NCBI GenBank assembly: GCA_026195905.1
Contig: JAPHRE010000027.1
Coordinates: 22,109-86,108 of the forward strand
Direction of reading: 5' to 3'
Length of the DNA: 64,000 bases
Source: Pseudopelagicola sp.
Lineage (GTDB): Bacteria; Pseudomonadota; Alphaproteobacteria; Rhodobacterales; Rhodobacteraceae
Position 1 is the stretch's first letter. Each line of letters begins with the position of its first letter. The position numbers and the translations under genes were made by a program. Positions 54,366-64,000 of the stretch are shown here, in pieces. Below the pieces are notes generated by a model, which saw only the letters and a list, made by a program, of their open reading frames with translations, was not told where the DNA came from and did not search any database.

Positions 54366-55196
54366 TTATCCCCGTTGCAGGCGATGCGCCCCGCGCACCA
54401 CCTCTTCGCAGGCTTTGGCAAGCAGTTTGCGATTGGCAAAATCCGCGACTTTCAAGGGTGGGTGATAAATCACCTCGACCCGCCCCTGCGGCTTTTGCGC
54501 CAAAACCCCAAGCAAATGCGGACCAAAGTCCATATCTCCCCACCAGCCATAAAACCGCGCATCTTCGCCCTTGGGCGCGTGGTATAGAACCGTCACGGGT
54601 TGCACATGCAGTACATCGCGCAGGTCTTCGGCAAAAAACGCCGCAAAAAGCGTTGGTTTGAACGGCAACACGCGGATGGCATCCGTGCTCGTGCCCTCGG
54701 GAAAGAACAACAACTTGTGCCCGGCCAATAGCCGCTCTTCAAAAAGCGCCTTTTGCGCGTGGGCTTCCTTGGGGGTGCGGTTGATAAAAACCGTGCCCGT
54801 CGCCTTGGCGAGCCAACCAATCCCCGGCCATCCCGCCACCTCGGCTTTGGAGACGAAATAAATCCGCTTGCGCGCATTGAGCACAAAAATATCAAGCCAC
54901 GAGCTATGGTTGGCCACAATCGCGCCGCGCTCTTGCATCAATACGCCTTCGGTCTGAAATCCGATCCCAAGAAGACGCAGCGCGTTGCGACAGACAAACT
55001 GCGTAATATAAGGCGTCCAAGGGCGGTGTAGCCCGTGCACTGGCTTTTCCACAAGCCGCACCAACAACAGGATCGCCAGACACCCAAAAACCAAAACCGC
55101 GAGGCACCCGCCGCGCAGCACGATACGACACCACCCCGCGATACCAAAAGACTGCGGCGGCGGATAGGCGGCCGGATCATCCCAAGCCGCGCTCAC
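54366..55196 (-). CDS. olsA: Lysophospholipid acyltransferase, OlsA type
   Basis: A 276-residue membrane-bound acyltransferase (PlsC family). Two N-terminal hydrophobic segments are followed by the acyltransferase motifs NHSSWLD (HX4D, near residue 96) and FFPEGTS. In olsBA loci OlsA adds the second acyl chain to lyso-ornithine lipid. Start is GTG at 55196, overlapping the olsB stop, so it is translated with olsB. It ends about 70 bases upstream of the rpsB promoter region. Confidence 0.85.
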   Translation of the reverse strand: MSAAWDDPAAYPPPQSFGIAGWCRIVLRGGCLAVLVFGCLAILLLVRLVEKPVHGLHRPWTPYITQFVCRNALRLLGIGFQTEGVLMQERGAIVANHSSWLDIFVLNARKRIYFVSKAEVAGWPGIGWLAKATGTVFINRTPKEAHAQKALFEERLLAGHKLLFFPEGTSTDAIRVLPFKPTLFAAFFAEDLRDVLHVQPVTVLYHAPKGEDARFYGWWGDMDFGPHLLGVLAQKPQGRVEVIYHPPLKVADFANRKLLAKACEEVVRGAHRLQRG

Positions 55197-55984
55197 GCCT
55201 GTAACCCTTTGGTATAGATCGCCTTTTGTTTGGCGTTCATGCGTTTTGTATCCATCACAAGACAGACATCCACCGTGTTGAAGGCATGATCGACATACGC
55301 CCCCTCGCCCACAAAACCGCCAAGCCGGAGATAGGCCTTGATAAGCGCGGGCACCTCAAGCATCGCTTTGCGCCGGTCGATTTGATCCTCGGGGATAAGG
55401 TCCATCGGCTGAAAATGCGGCGCCTGTGCGCGCACCCGCAGGTCTTGCGGCGCAAGATGGCGGTGATGCAAAAGCGACAATGGCGCGGCCAGCGCGTCGA
55501 CATCCGTGCCATGAAAGCTCGCGACGCCAAAAAGAACCTCGATCTCATGCTCAAACACATAGGCGGCCAAGCCGCTCCAAAGATGAAACATCGCCGCGCC
55601 GCCGCGATAGTGCGGCAAAAGACAACTGCGCCCCAACTCCAATAGACGCCGCCCGCTTTGCTTGAGAACGCGCAGGTCATATTCATCTTCGCTATAAAAC
55701 TGACCGATCTGCGCCGCCTGCTCTGCGCGCAAAAGGCGGTAGACGCCAACCACCTTGTCAATTGGCGGCGCGTCCAACGCGTTGTCGATCAAGATCAGAT
55801 GATCAAAATAGGGATCAAAGCGATCCTTCTCCAGGCGCGCCGCGTGATCGACCATCTCGCCCGCCCCACCTAGCTCTTCGATAAAGACCCGATATCGTAG
55901 CCTCTGCGCCGCCATGAGCTCTTCCGGCGTCTCAACAAGTTTTATCGTGAAATCAGGGTCTTGGCTGGCCATTGTCTCGGACAT
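55193..55984 (-). CDS. olsB: Ornithine-acyl-ACP N-acyltransferase, OlsB type
   Basis: A 263-residue GNAT-related enzyme that makes lyso-ornithine lipid from ornithine and 3-hydroxyacyl-ACP. The OlsB pattern is LRYRVFIEELGG, RFDPYFDHLILID, VGVYRLLRAEQAAQIGQFYSEDEYDL, LELGRSCLLPHYRGGAAMFHLWSGLAAYV, and FHGTDVD. ATG 55984 (MSETMASQ) is used; ATG at 55972 is an alternative. Ornithine lipid lacks phosphorus and replaces phospholipids when phosphate is scarce in relatives; the same window carries phoR/phoB. A glutamine-lipid variant (GlsB) is a possible alternative function. Confidence 0.85.
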   Translation of the reverse strand: MSETMASQDPDFTIKLVETPEELMAAQRLRYRVFIEELGGAGEMVDHAARLEKDRFDPYFDHLILIDNALDAPPIDKVVGVYRLLRAEQAAQIGQFYSEDEYDLRVLKQSGRRLLELGRSCLLPHYRGGAAMFHLWSGLAAYVFEHEIEVLFGVASFHGTDVDALAAPLSLLHHRHLAPQDLRVRAQAPHFQPMDLIPEDQIDRRKAMLEVPALIKAYLRLGGFVGEGAYVDHAFNTVDVCLVMDTKRMNAKQKAIYTKGLQA

Positions 55985-56068
55985 TCAGGGGGAATTTCCG
56001 CGTTGTAGGCGGTGGTGGCACAATTGGCAAGACATGCGACCATTCGGCACAATATCAGCAACTTTAGG

Positions 56069-56090
56069 TTGTGTTAACTTTGCGTCAACT
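56069..56090. repeat. Tandem 11-base direct repeat upstream of olsB
   Basis: TTGTGTTAACT followed directly by TTGCGTCAACT (9 of 11 identical), 85-106 bases before olsB and touching the end of the DUF3553 gene. The 11-base period is that of PhoB sites, but the half-sites match the Pho consensus poorly. Confidence 0.4.
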
Positions 56091-56279
56091 ATTATCATCT
56101 TCAATCACAGGTAAGAGCATCACTCTGGAGCCGTTAATGACGACTTTGCCTTCTTCGCGGAAATTAACCGTGATTTTGCCGCCGATATTGGACTGGACCT
56201 GCCCAATGCCCCAATCGGGGCGCTCGGGGTTTTGCACAAGCATACCGGGTTCAAGAAATGCATTGAGATCGTCCATCAA
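56085..56279 (-). CDS. DUF3553 protein
   Basis: A 64-residue acidic protein with a small beta-barrel like DUF3553 domain: PGMLVQNPERPDWGIGQVQSNIGGKITVNFREEGKVVINGSRVMLL. Family common in alphaproteobacteria, and in Caulobacter-related genomes adjacent to chpT as here; function unknown, possibly DNA or RNA binding (a CarD/TUDOR-like fold is suggested for it). Divergent from chpT with only 29 bases between. Confidence 0.85.
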   Translation of the reverse strand: MMDDLNAFLEPGMLVQNPERPDWGIGQVQSNIGGKITVNFREEGKVVINGSRVMLLPVIEDDNS

Positions 56280-56308
56280 ATTTGTTCCTTGTCCCGAAGG
56301 CCCGCGCC

Positions 56309-56911
56309 ATGCCCAATGTTAATATAGATTTGGCTGCGCTGGTAGGGTCACGTATCTGTCATGACCTCATCAGCCCCGTTGGCGCGATTGGCAATGGTCT
56401 GGAATTGATATCCATGTCCGGCGATCCCTCCGGCCCGGAATTTGGCCTGATTTCTGGAAGTGTGATCAACGCCACCGCGCGTATCCAGTTTTTCCGCATC
56501 GCCTTCGGCCTCGCCAATGGCAATCAGATCGTGCCGGAACTTGAAATCCGCACCATTCTCGCGGACACCTATCAAGAAAGCCGGATCGACTTCGACTGGC
56601 TTGTTGAAGGCGGGGTGGACCGTGGCGATCTGCGGGCGGTTTTTCTCGCCATTCTCTGCGCTGAAACCGCCCTTGGCCGTGGCGGACTTCTCAGCATCAC
56701 GCGCCACGCGTCGGGCGTGTGGGAGGTTGTCGCCTTGTCTGACCGGCTGACCATTTCCGAAAGCAGTTGGCAATCGCTTGACCAAGGCATGCCGCCCGAG
56801 GGGCTGACCCCGAACCAGGTCGAGTTTGGCCTTCTGCCCAATATCCTTGAGATGCAGGGGCGCAGCCTTGCGGTCAAACGTGAGGACGACAAAATCACCC
56901 TCACGTTTTGA
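56309..56911 (+). CDS. chpT: Histidine phosphotransferase ChpT
   Basis: A 200-residue phosphotransfer protein of the CckA-ChpT-CtrA relay, which controls cell cycle, motility and gene-transfer-agent genes in Rhodobacteraceae. The His-bearing helix is SRICHDLISPVGAIGNGLEL with H18; the rest is a degenerate HATPase-like fold. ATG 56309 (MPNVNIDLAAL) is preferred over an upstream TTG. Divergent from the DUF3553 gene and convergent with proA. Confidence 0.9.
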   Translation: MPNVNIDLAALVGSRICHDLISPVGAIGNGLELISMSGDPSGPEFGLISGSVINATARIQFFRIAFGLANGNQIVPELEIRTILADTYQESRIDFDWLVEGGVDRGDLRAVFLAILCAETALGRGGLLSITRHASGVWEVVALSDRLTISESSWQSLDQGMPPEGLTPNQVEFGLLPNILEMQGRSLAVKREDDKITLTF

Positions 56912-56914
56912 CTT

Positions 56915-58180
56915 TTAAGCGCGCACCGTGCCATCGCCTTCGACAAGGTATTTAAAGCTCGTCAGTTGCGCCGCGCCCACCGGGCCGCGCGCATGCATTT
57001 TGCCGGTCGCGATCCCGATCTCCGCGCCCATGCCAAACTCGCCCCCATCCGCAAACTGCGTCGAGGCGTTGCGCATCAGGATCGCGCTATCAAGTCTCTC
57101 GAAAAACCGCGCGGCGGTCGCATCATCCTCGGTCAGGATACAATCGGTGTGGTTTGATCCATAGCTGCGAATATGGGCAATGGCCTCATCGACATCGGCC
57201 ACAACCTTGGCCGCAATATCCATATCAAGATATTCCTTGCCCCAATCGTCATCGGTCGCGGGCAATACCCCGTCGATTTTCTGAAGCGTCGCATCACCAT
57301 GCACGCGCACGCCCTTGTCCATCAACGCCCGCAAGACGCCCTGCCCGATGGTATCGACAATGCTTTCATGGATGAGCAGGCATTCCGCCGCGCCGCAAAT
57401 TCCCGTGCGTCGGGTCTTGGCGTTGATCACCACATCAAGCGCCTTGACCGGGTCCGCCGCCGCATCAAGATAGATATGCACGATCCCTTCGAGGTGGGCA
57501 AAAACCGGTACCCGCGCCTCGCGCTGCACAAGACCGACAAGCCCCTTTCCGCCGCGCGGCACGATGACATCCACCGTATCCACCATCGTCAACAAGGCCT
57601 GAACCGCCGCCCGGTCCCGTGTCGGAACAAGCTGGATCGCGTCTTGCGGGAGGCCCGCCGCCACAAGCCCCTCAACAAGGCAGGCATGGATCGCGCTCGA
57701 GGAATGAAAACTCTCCGAGCCGCCCCGAAGGATCACCGCATTGCCTGATTTGAGGCAGAGCGCGCCCGCATCCGCCGTCACATTCGGGCGGCTCTCATAG
57801 ATGACGCCAATAACGCCAAGCGGCGTGCGCACGCGTTTGATATGCAACCCCGACGGACGGTCCCATTCGACAAGAACTTCGCCCACCGGATCATCCTGCG
57901 CCGCAACCGCGCGCAGACCGTCGACAATGCCCTGAATACGCGCCTCATCAAGCATAAGACGGTCCATCATCGCCGCCGAAAGCCCTTTTTCGCGGCCATA
58001 CGCCATGTCTTTTTCATTCGCCGCAATGATCTCGGCCCGGCGCGCCCAAACGGCGTCCGCCGCCGCCTCAAGCGCCTGAGTCTTGGCCTCGGCCGGGGCA
58101 AAGGCCAGCTCTGCGCTCGCGGTTTTGGCGCGCGCCCCAATCTCAGCCATCAGGGCGGGAATATCTGCGATGTCCGTCAT
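56915..58180 (-). CDS. proA: Gamma-glutamyl phosphate reductase
   Basis: Second enzyme of proline synthesis. The 421-residue aldehyde-dehydrogenase-like protein carries the catalytic Cys in [14 protein letters not shown] and the cofactor motif [28 protein letters not shown]. It is the third gene of obgE-proB-proA on the minus strand and ends 3 bases from the chpT stop. Confidence 0.97.
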   Translation of the reverse strand: MTDIADIPALMAEIGARAKTASAELAFAPAEAKTQALEAAADAVWARRAEIIAANEKDMAYGREKGLSAAMMDRLMLDEARIQGIVDGLRAVAAQDDPVGEVLVEWDRPSGLHIKRVRTPLGVIGVIYESRPNVTADAGALCLKSGNAVILRGGSESFHSSSAIHACLVEGLVAAGLPQDAIQLVPTRDRAAVQALLTMVDTVDVIVPRGGKGLVGLVQREARVPVFAHLEGIVHIYLDAAADPVKALDVVINAKTRRTGICGAAECLLIHESIVDTIGQGVLRALMDKGVRVHGDATLQKIDGVLPATDDDWGKEYLDMDIAAKVVADVDEAIAHIRSYGSNHTDCILTEDDATAARFFERLDSAILMRNASTQFADGGEFGMGAEIGIATGKMHARGPVGAAQLTSFKYLVEGDGTVRA

Positions 58181-58238
58181 CGTCTTGTCCTTTGCTCTCT
58201 ATCCTATGCCGGGGGTCCGGCAAAAAACCCAATCAACG

Positions 58239-60409
<2,171 letters not shown>

Positions 60410-60459
60410 CTATGTGTAAATGGGTTTGCCCCGCCTGATAACGCCAAGCGGGACATGCC

Positions 60460-60999
60460 TCAATCAAGTTTCAGACTATAGGTCCATGTTGGCACGGTGG
60501 CGTTGCGCGCAACAGAGAACGTCTCGGCATCGCCAAGATACTGAAACCCATTATGCGTCAAAACCCGCGCCGAGGCCGGATTGTCCTGAAACACCGTGGC
60601 ATAGACCGTGTCGAGGTGCAGCGGATTTTCCGCGAGCAACGCCGCCACCGCCTCCGAGGCCAAGCCGGTATTCCAAAACGCCGGTGCGACCCAGAAAGAG
60701 ATTTCGGCCTTGCCGGTATCGACGCGCTTGAGAGAGATGACCCCCATAACCTCTGCGCCCATCGCGTTGCCGCCATCCATGACCCAGACATCTTCCATAC
60801 GGTCAACGGCGAGCGCGCGCTGAATGAACGCCTCGATGCTCCCCGGCGGAAGCGGATGCGGAATAGATGCGGTATTGCGGGCGACCTCCTCGTCGCCAGC
60901 ATAGAGCGCAATCAACCCCTCGTCCGAGCGCCGCGCGGGACGCAGGGCAAAACGATCGGTTTCGATCACGGGTTGGGTCACGATTGTATCGTGTTTCAT
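60460..60999 (-). CDS. GNAT family N-acetyltransferase (RimJ/RimL-like)
   Basis: A 179-residue acetyltransferase. N-terminus ETDRFALRPARRSDEGLIALYAGDEEVARNT and GVISLKRVDTGKAEISFWVAPAFWNTGLASEAVAALLAE show the fold with its acetyl-CoA loop (weak, as in the RimJ group, GLASEA). Substrate unknown: amino acid, ribosomal N-terminus or small amine. ATG 60999 (MKHDTIV) is preferred over a start 27 bases upstream. It lies 13 bases behind LysE on the same strand. Confidence 0.85.
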   Translation of the reverse strand: MKHDTIVTQPVIETDRFALRPARRSDEGLIALYAGDEEVARNTASIPHPLPPGSIEAFIQRALAVDRMEDVWVMDGGNAMGAEVMGVISLKRVDTGKAEISFWVAPAFWNTGLASEAVAALLAENPLHLDTVYATVFQDNPASARVLTHNGFQYLGDAETFSVARNATVPTWTYSLKLD

Positions 61000-61012
61000 A
61001 TGTGTGCCCTCC

Positions 61013-61606
61013 TCAAAACAACACATAAAGAACCGAAGCCACGGTCAGCGTGGCCAGTGTTCTCATAAGGTATTTTTCCGCAGCGCGCCCTGCGACGAGG
61101 CGCGCAATACGGTCCCCGGCAAAGGTCCAGATCGGATGAAACACCGCCTGACAGGCCAAAAGACAGATGGCGACCGTGGCCGTCGCCTGCAAGATGGGCG
61201 TGTCCGGTGTCACGAAATTGGCAAAGCTCGTGACGATCATCGCCCACGCCTTGGGGTTAAGCGGATGCACAATCAGCCCGGCGTGAAATCCCGGCACGTC
61301 GCCAATCTGCGCCCCATCCGGCGACAGGCGCAAATGCGCCACGCGCCACGCCAGCCAGCAAATATAGGCCGCCGAAATCCATTTCAACGCCACAAACAGT
61401 GCCGGAACCGCCTCTGCCAGTGACATCAACCCGAACCCAATCGGCCAGATGATGAGCTGTTTGCCAAGCGCAACCCCGGCCACAAAAGGCAACGCCGCGC
61501 CAAAGCCATAGCGCGCGCCGGTCGCCATCAGGGCCATGTTGGCTGGCCCCGGCGTTGCGATCTGGCTTGCGGCAAATGCGCTTAATGTCACGACGGCCAC
61601 CGTCAT
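61013..61606 (-). CDS. LysE family amino acid exporter
   Basis: A 197-residue integral membrane protein with about six hydrophobic segments. The LysE/RhtB signature is visible as TPGPANMALMATGARYGFGAALPFVAGVALG (GxxxA-type start) and NPKAWAMIVTSFANF. It exports amino acids or related metabolites. ATG 61606. Coupled with the GNAT gene. Confidence 0.87.
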   Translation of the reverse strand: MTVAVVTLSAFAASQIATPGPANMALMATGARYGFGAALPFVAGVALGKQLIIWPIGFGLMSLAEAVPALFVALKWISAAYICWLAWRVAHLRLSPDGAQIGDVPGFHAGLIVHPLNPKAWAMIVTSFANFVTPDTPILQATATVAICLLACQAVFHPIWTFAGDRIARLVAGRAAEKYLMRTLATLTVASVLYVLF

Positions 61607-61623
61607 GGCGAATGGCTCCTGCT

Positions 61624-61661
61624 CGAAAAGAAAAAGGGACCGGCTTTGAGACCGATCCCTT
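61624..61661 (-). terminator. Terminator of rplU-rpmA
   Basis: On the minus strand AAGGGATCGG pairs with CCGGTCCCTT (10 bp, one G-T pair), loop TCTCAAAG, followed by TTTCTTTTC. It lies about 28 bases behind the rpmA stop. Confidence 0.85.
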
Positions 61662-61688
61662 AAATGTCTTATGGCCTTTAAGGTCGGC

Positions 61689-61958
61689 TTACTCAGCGGC
61701 CTCCGCCGCCGGGAGAACCGAAATAAAGGTGCGGCCCTTGAGGCCTTTGTGGAACTTCACGTTGCCTTCGACGGTCGCAAAGATGGTGTGATCTTTGCCC
61801 ATGCCAACACCTTCGCCCGGCCAGCACTTGGTGCCGCGCTGACGCATGATGATGTTGCCGGGGATGACGATCTCACCACCGTATTTTTTGACGCCGAGGC
61901 GACGACCCGCTGAGTCGCGGCCGTTACGGGAGCTACCGCCAGCTTTTTTATGTGCCAT
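61689..61958 (-). CDS. rpmA: 50S ribosomal protein L27
   Basis: The 89-residue L27 protein: [28 protein letters not shown] with the conserved N-terminal tail that reaches the peptidyl transferase centre, then [12 protein letters not shown]. Follows rplU after 25 bases, the usual pair. Confidence 0.98.
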   Translation of the reverse strand: MAHKKAGGSSRNGRDSAGRRLGVKKYGGEIVIPGNIIMRQRGTKCWPGEGVGMGKDHTIFATVEGNVKFHKGLKGRTFISVLPAAEAAE

Positions 61959-61983
61959 ATCGCTTGTCTCCTGTTTCTACGGC

Positions 61984-62613
61984 TTATTTGGCCAAATCTT
62001 TGGCTTGTTGAATCCAGCCTTCGCGCTCGATGCGACCTTTGAACGACAGTTTCTCGTCGAACTCGGTGACATCTGCGTCGGTCCAGGCGGCGATCTGCGC
62101 GAACGAGGTGACACCCGCTTCAAGCAGTTTCTTTTCAAGCGCCGGGCCAACACCAGAGAGCTTCTTGAGATCGTCCGCGCCTGCCGGAGCAGCGGCTTTC
62201 GCCGCCGGCGTCTTGGCCGCTTTCTTCGGTGCCGCCGCAACCGCAACGCCAGCCACAGAGCCTGCGCCAACAGCTGCTTTGACGCCGGATTTGTCCGCGC
62301 CCGATGCGAGAATCTCGGTGATCTTCACGAGGGTCAGTTTTTGACGGTGGCCCACGGTGCGTTTCGACGAATGCTTACGACGACGCTTCACGAAGTTGAT
62401 GACCTTCTCGCCTTTGATCTGGTCGATCACGTCAGCCTGAACAGCGGCGCCATCAACAAGCGGCGCGCCCACAACGGTTTTGTCACCGCCGAGCATCAGG
62501 ATGTCGTTGAATTGAATTGTTTCGCCAGCATCAGCAGCCAGTTTTTCAACACGCAGGATATCACCTGCCTGAACTTTATACTGCTTACCGCCGGTTTTGA
62601 GGACTGCGAACAA
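61984..62613 (-). CDS. rplU: 50S ribosomal protein L21 with C-terminal helical extension
   Basis: A 209-residue L21, about twice the E. coli length. The L21 domain (about 1-105) starts [17 protein letters not shown], with [27 protein letters not shown] at its end. A TTG at 62613 is the start because the L21 N-terminus begins exactly there. The added part is an Ala/Lys-rich linker (about 110-145) and a C-terminal helix-hairpin-helix-like segment ([33 protein letters not shown]). Such extensions are known in Rhodobacterales. It precedes rpmA. Confidence 0.95.
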   Translation of the reverse strand: MFAVLKTGGKQYKVQAGDILRVEKLAADAGETIQFNDILMLGGDKTVVGAPLVDGAAVQADVIDQIKGEKVINFVKRRRKHSSKRTVGHRQKLTLVKITEILASGADKSGVKAAVGAGSVAGVAVAAAPKKAAKTPAAKAAAPAGADDLKKLSGVGPALEKKLLEAGVTSFAQIAAWTDADVTEFDEKLSFKGRIEREGWIQQAKDLAK

Positions 62614-62925
62614 TGCCCTATTCCTTTGCGTTTGCCGCGTTCTATGGCCCCCTTTCGGGTATTTGTGGCTTATGCCGCCTCGAACTGCGCGTCCTGTTTC
62701 GGACGATATTTCAACAAAACACGGCGCAAGGATCGCCTTACGCCGGATTGCGCGCTTATCCTGCGTCAAAGCCTGCCTGTCAAGGGATAAGTTGACCACG
62801 CCCAGTCTCAAAACAAGGATCAATCCGGCGCGGGGCCAAAGGCCCGTTGTTCATGGGCCGCTACGCCCTCTATGCCACCCTGACGATGCGCGCAATCCCT
62901 CGCTGGCTCTCGTTAAACCGGCCCG
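62614..62925. other. Gene-free stretch with the leader of rplU-rpmA
   Basis: About 312 bases with no convincing gene. It holds the rplU promoter (next entry) and a leader of roughly 140 bases before the TTG start. The part right of 62783 shows nothing recognisable. Confidence 0.5.
62755..62783 (-). promoter_or_regulatory. Promoter of rplU-rpmA
   Basis: On the minus strand a perfect TTGACA (62783-62778) and GATAAG (62760-62755, 4 of 6 to TATAAT) are 17 bases apart, 142 bases before the rplU start. Confidence 0.6.
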
Positions 62926-63786
62926 CTAAAGCTCTTGTCCGGGGCTGAGGGCGCCCATACGCTGGGCCAGCGCCTCAAAGCGGTTCATCATGATCTCATA
63001 ATGCACTGCGTTCATAAGCTCATACACCGTTTGCATCTGCGGATCTTCGAGCGCCTCGGCATATGTCTCTATCTCCTGGTCGGAAAAATCGCGGTATGTA
63101 TAGGCCGCACTGACAAGCGCCGAGGCCGCCATATCGCGGCGCAAGGCCGCCTCGCCCTCTTTCATCGCCGCGCGCAAGCCCTGCTCGTCGACGCGAAGCG
63201 CAATCACCCCGGCATAAGAGGCCGCGAGCAAAAACCGAATCTGAATTTCCTGCGCCGCGCGTGGTCCGACATCATTGGGGTCAATCGCATGGTTCATCCG
63301 TTTGAGCAGGTTGAGCCGCGTCCCCCCTTCCGCCACCATTTCGCTCACAAGCGCCTCTCCGGCGGCGCGTTTATGCGCGTCCTCTTCCATGTGGGCGTTA
63401 TTCTCTGCAAGGACGAGCGCCTGGCCAAGGTCGCTCGCATAAAACCCCGCCGCATGGGCAAGTAGGTCTTCCTCCAGCGTCTCTTCAAGAATATCCATCG
63501 CCCGCCCCCGCATGAGCGCAGGATCAAAAACATCCTCCGAGACCCGTTTCCATTCATGGCCAAAATCACTTGCATCAAGGCCAAGCATCACAGGCGCATT
63601 TTCCGCCGAGAGCGCGATTGAATCGATGGCGACATCAAATCCCGTTGTCGCAAGGAACGCTTCAATATTGGCGCGATCCGCCGCCCGCCCCGGTGCCGCC
63701 GACAAGAGCACCAACCCAAGGGCCAAACTTATCGCCAAACCGGCCCCGGCCCAGATCCCCGTCAGGTTTTTACGCACTGTCCGCAC
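62926..63786 (-). CDS. DUF2059 exported protein
   Basis: A 286-residue periplasmic protein. GTG 63786 is the start because AAAGGAGG stands 4 bases upstream and it gives a normal signal peptide (MRTVRKNLTGIW...LALGLVLLSAAPGRA); a longer frame upstream has no such site. The C-terminal part (from about residue 215, YRDFSDQEIETYAEALEDPQMQTVYELMNAVHYEI) is the DUF2059 domain, of unknown function, all helical. It stands alone next to tRNA-Ser. Confidence 0.85.
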   Translation of the reverse strand: MRTVRKNLTGIWAGAGLAISLALGLVLLSAAPGRAADRANIEAFLATTGFDVAIDSIALSAENAPVMLGLDASDFGHEWKRVSEDVFDPALMRGRAMDILEETLEEDLLAHAAGFYASDLGQALVLAENNAHMEEDAHKRAAGEALVSEMVAEGGTRLNLLKRMNHAIDPNDVGPRAAQEIQIRFLLAASYAGVIALRVDEQGLRAAMKEGEAALRRDMAASALVSAAYTYRDFSDQEIETYAEALEDPQMQTVYELMNAVHYEIMMNRFEALAQRMGALSPGQEL

Positions 63787-63910
63787 GGTGCCTCCTTTCG
63801 CATATCGCTCTGTTGTCCAAACTATCGCACAGGAATTAACAAACAATGTCAAAAACCCCCCTTGCACCCCCCGTCAAAGACCATTAAACGACGCCTCCAC
63901 AGACCCCCGC

Positions 63911-64000
63911 GGAGAGGTGCCGGAGTGGTCGAACGGGGCGGTCTCGAAAACCGTTGTCCCTTCACGGGGACCCAGGGTTCGAATCCCTGTCTCTCCGCCA
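63911..64000 (+). tRNA. tRNA-Ser (anticodon CGA)
   Basis: Type II tRNA of 90 bases. Acceptor GGAGAGG/TCTCTCC (G-T pair included), D-arm GCCGGAGTGGTCGAACGGGGC, anticodon stem GCGGT/ACCGT around loop CTCGAAA (anticodon CGA), long variable arm with GTCCC...GGGAC, T-arm CAGGGTTCGAATCCCTG, discriminator G and encoded CCA, which ends at the last base of the window. Reads UCG. Confidence 0.97.

Noticed and set aside
56074..56088. CtrA-binding site (TTAA-N7-TCAA) controlling chpT
   Set aside because: It has one mismatch to TTAA-N7-TTAA and lies on the olsB side of the DUF3553 gene, more than 200 bases from chpT; it also falls inside the 11-base tandem repeat.

Overview
The window looks like a contiguous chromosomal piece of an alphaproteobacterium of the Rhodobacteraceae (Roseobacter group). 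The evidence is the gene content and order: recA-alaS; an iscR-cysteine desulfurase-sufBCD-sufS operon behind an Irr-type iron box; an RpoE/ChrR pair with a ChrR zinc site like that of Rhodobacter; chpT next to a DUF3553 gene; obgE-proB-proA; olsBA; ribosomal protein L21 with a C-terminal extension; and moderately GC-rich DNA with many ATGA-type start/stop overlaps. The genus cannot be fixed from this sequence. No integrase, transposase, phage gene or CRISPR array was seen, so it reads as core genome with a few accessory insertions.

Layout. 1-7542: end of recA, alaS, a DUF1330 gene, typA, and a leftward group (YitT membrane protein, HD phosphohydrolase, small conserved protein, alpha/beta hydrolase). 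7543-16374: the SUF iron-sulfur operon from the Irr box to an intrinsic terminator, carrying an FkbM-type methyltransferase, a small membrane protein and two YIP1-like membrane proteins among the suf genes. 16393-21461: RTX protein, tRNA-Arg(CCG) and rfbCBDA (dTDP-rhamnose). 21600-25210: ECF sigma factor and ChrR anti-sigma, then a two-gene respiratory unit (octaheme cytochrome c plus cytochrome b) behind two FNR-like boxes. 25566-31346: envelope genes (DUF882 peptidase, L,D-transpeptidase, an LpxD-acyl carrier protein-ketosynthase trio, IalB protein). 31774-41249: HerA-like ATPase, a complete branched-chain amino acid ABC transporter (livK-G-F-H-M order on the minus strand), a sugar-dehydrogenase-like protein and a GlxA-type regulator.

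41409-49309: class II DAHP synthase, PAS protein, yicC-gmk-gamma carbonic anhydrase, and a phosphate-control block phoR-pstB-phoU-phoB in which pstS, pstC and pstA are absent although a Pho-box-like element stands before pstB. 49369-54317: FAD oxidoreductase, aroQ coupled to a LuxR-type regulator, and rpsB-tsf. 54366-64000: olsBA (ornithine lipid synthesis), DUF3553, chpT, obgE-proB-proA, a GNAT enzyme, a LysE exporter, rplU-rpmA, a DUF2059 protein and tRNA-Ser(CGA), whose CCA end is the last base of the window.

Functional themes: iron-sulfur biogenesis under iron control; oxidative stress control by ECF sigma/ChrR; an anaerobically controlled multiheme quinol-linked reductase; phosphate sensing together with phosphorus-free ornithine lipid synthesis; and envelope or lipid A modification. 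The observations most worth following are the pst-less pho block, the FNR-controlled octaheme unit, the mixed suf operon, the LpxD/ACP/ketosynthase trio and a possible small RNA ending at 31629.
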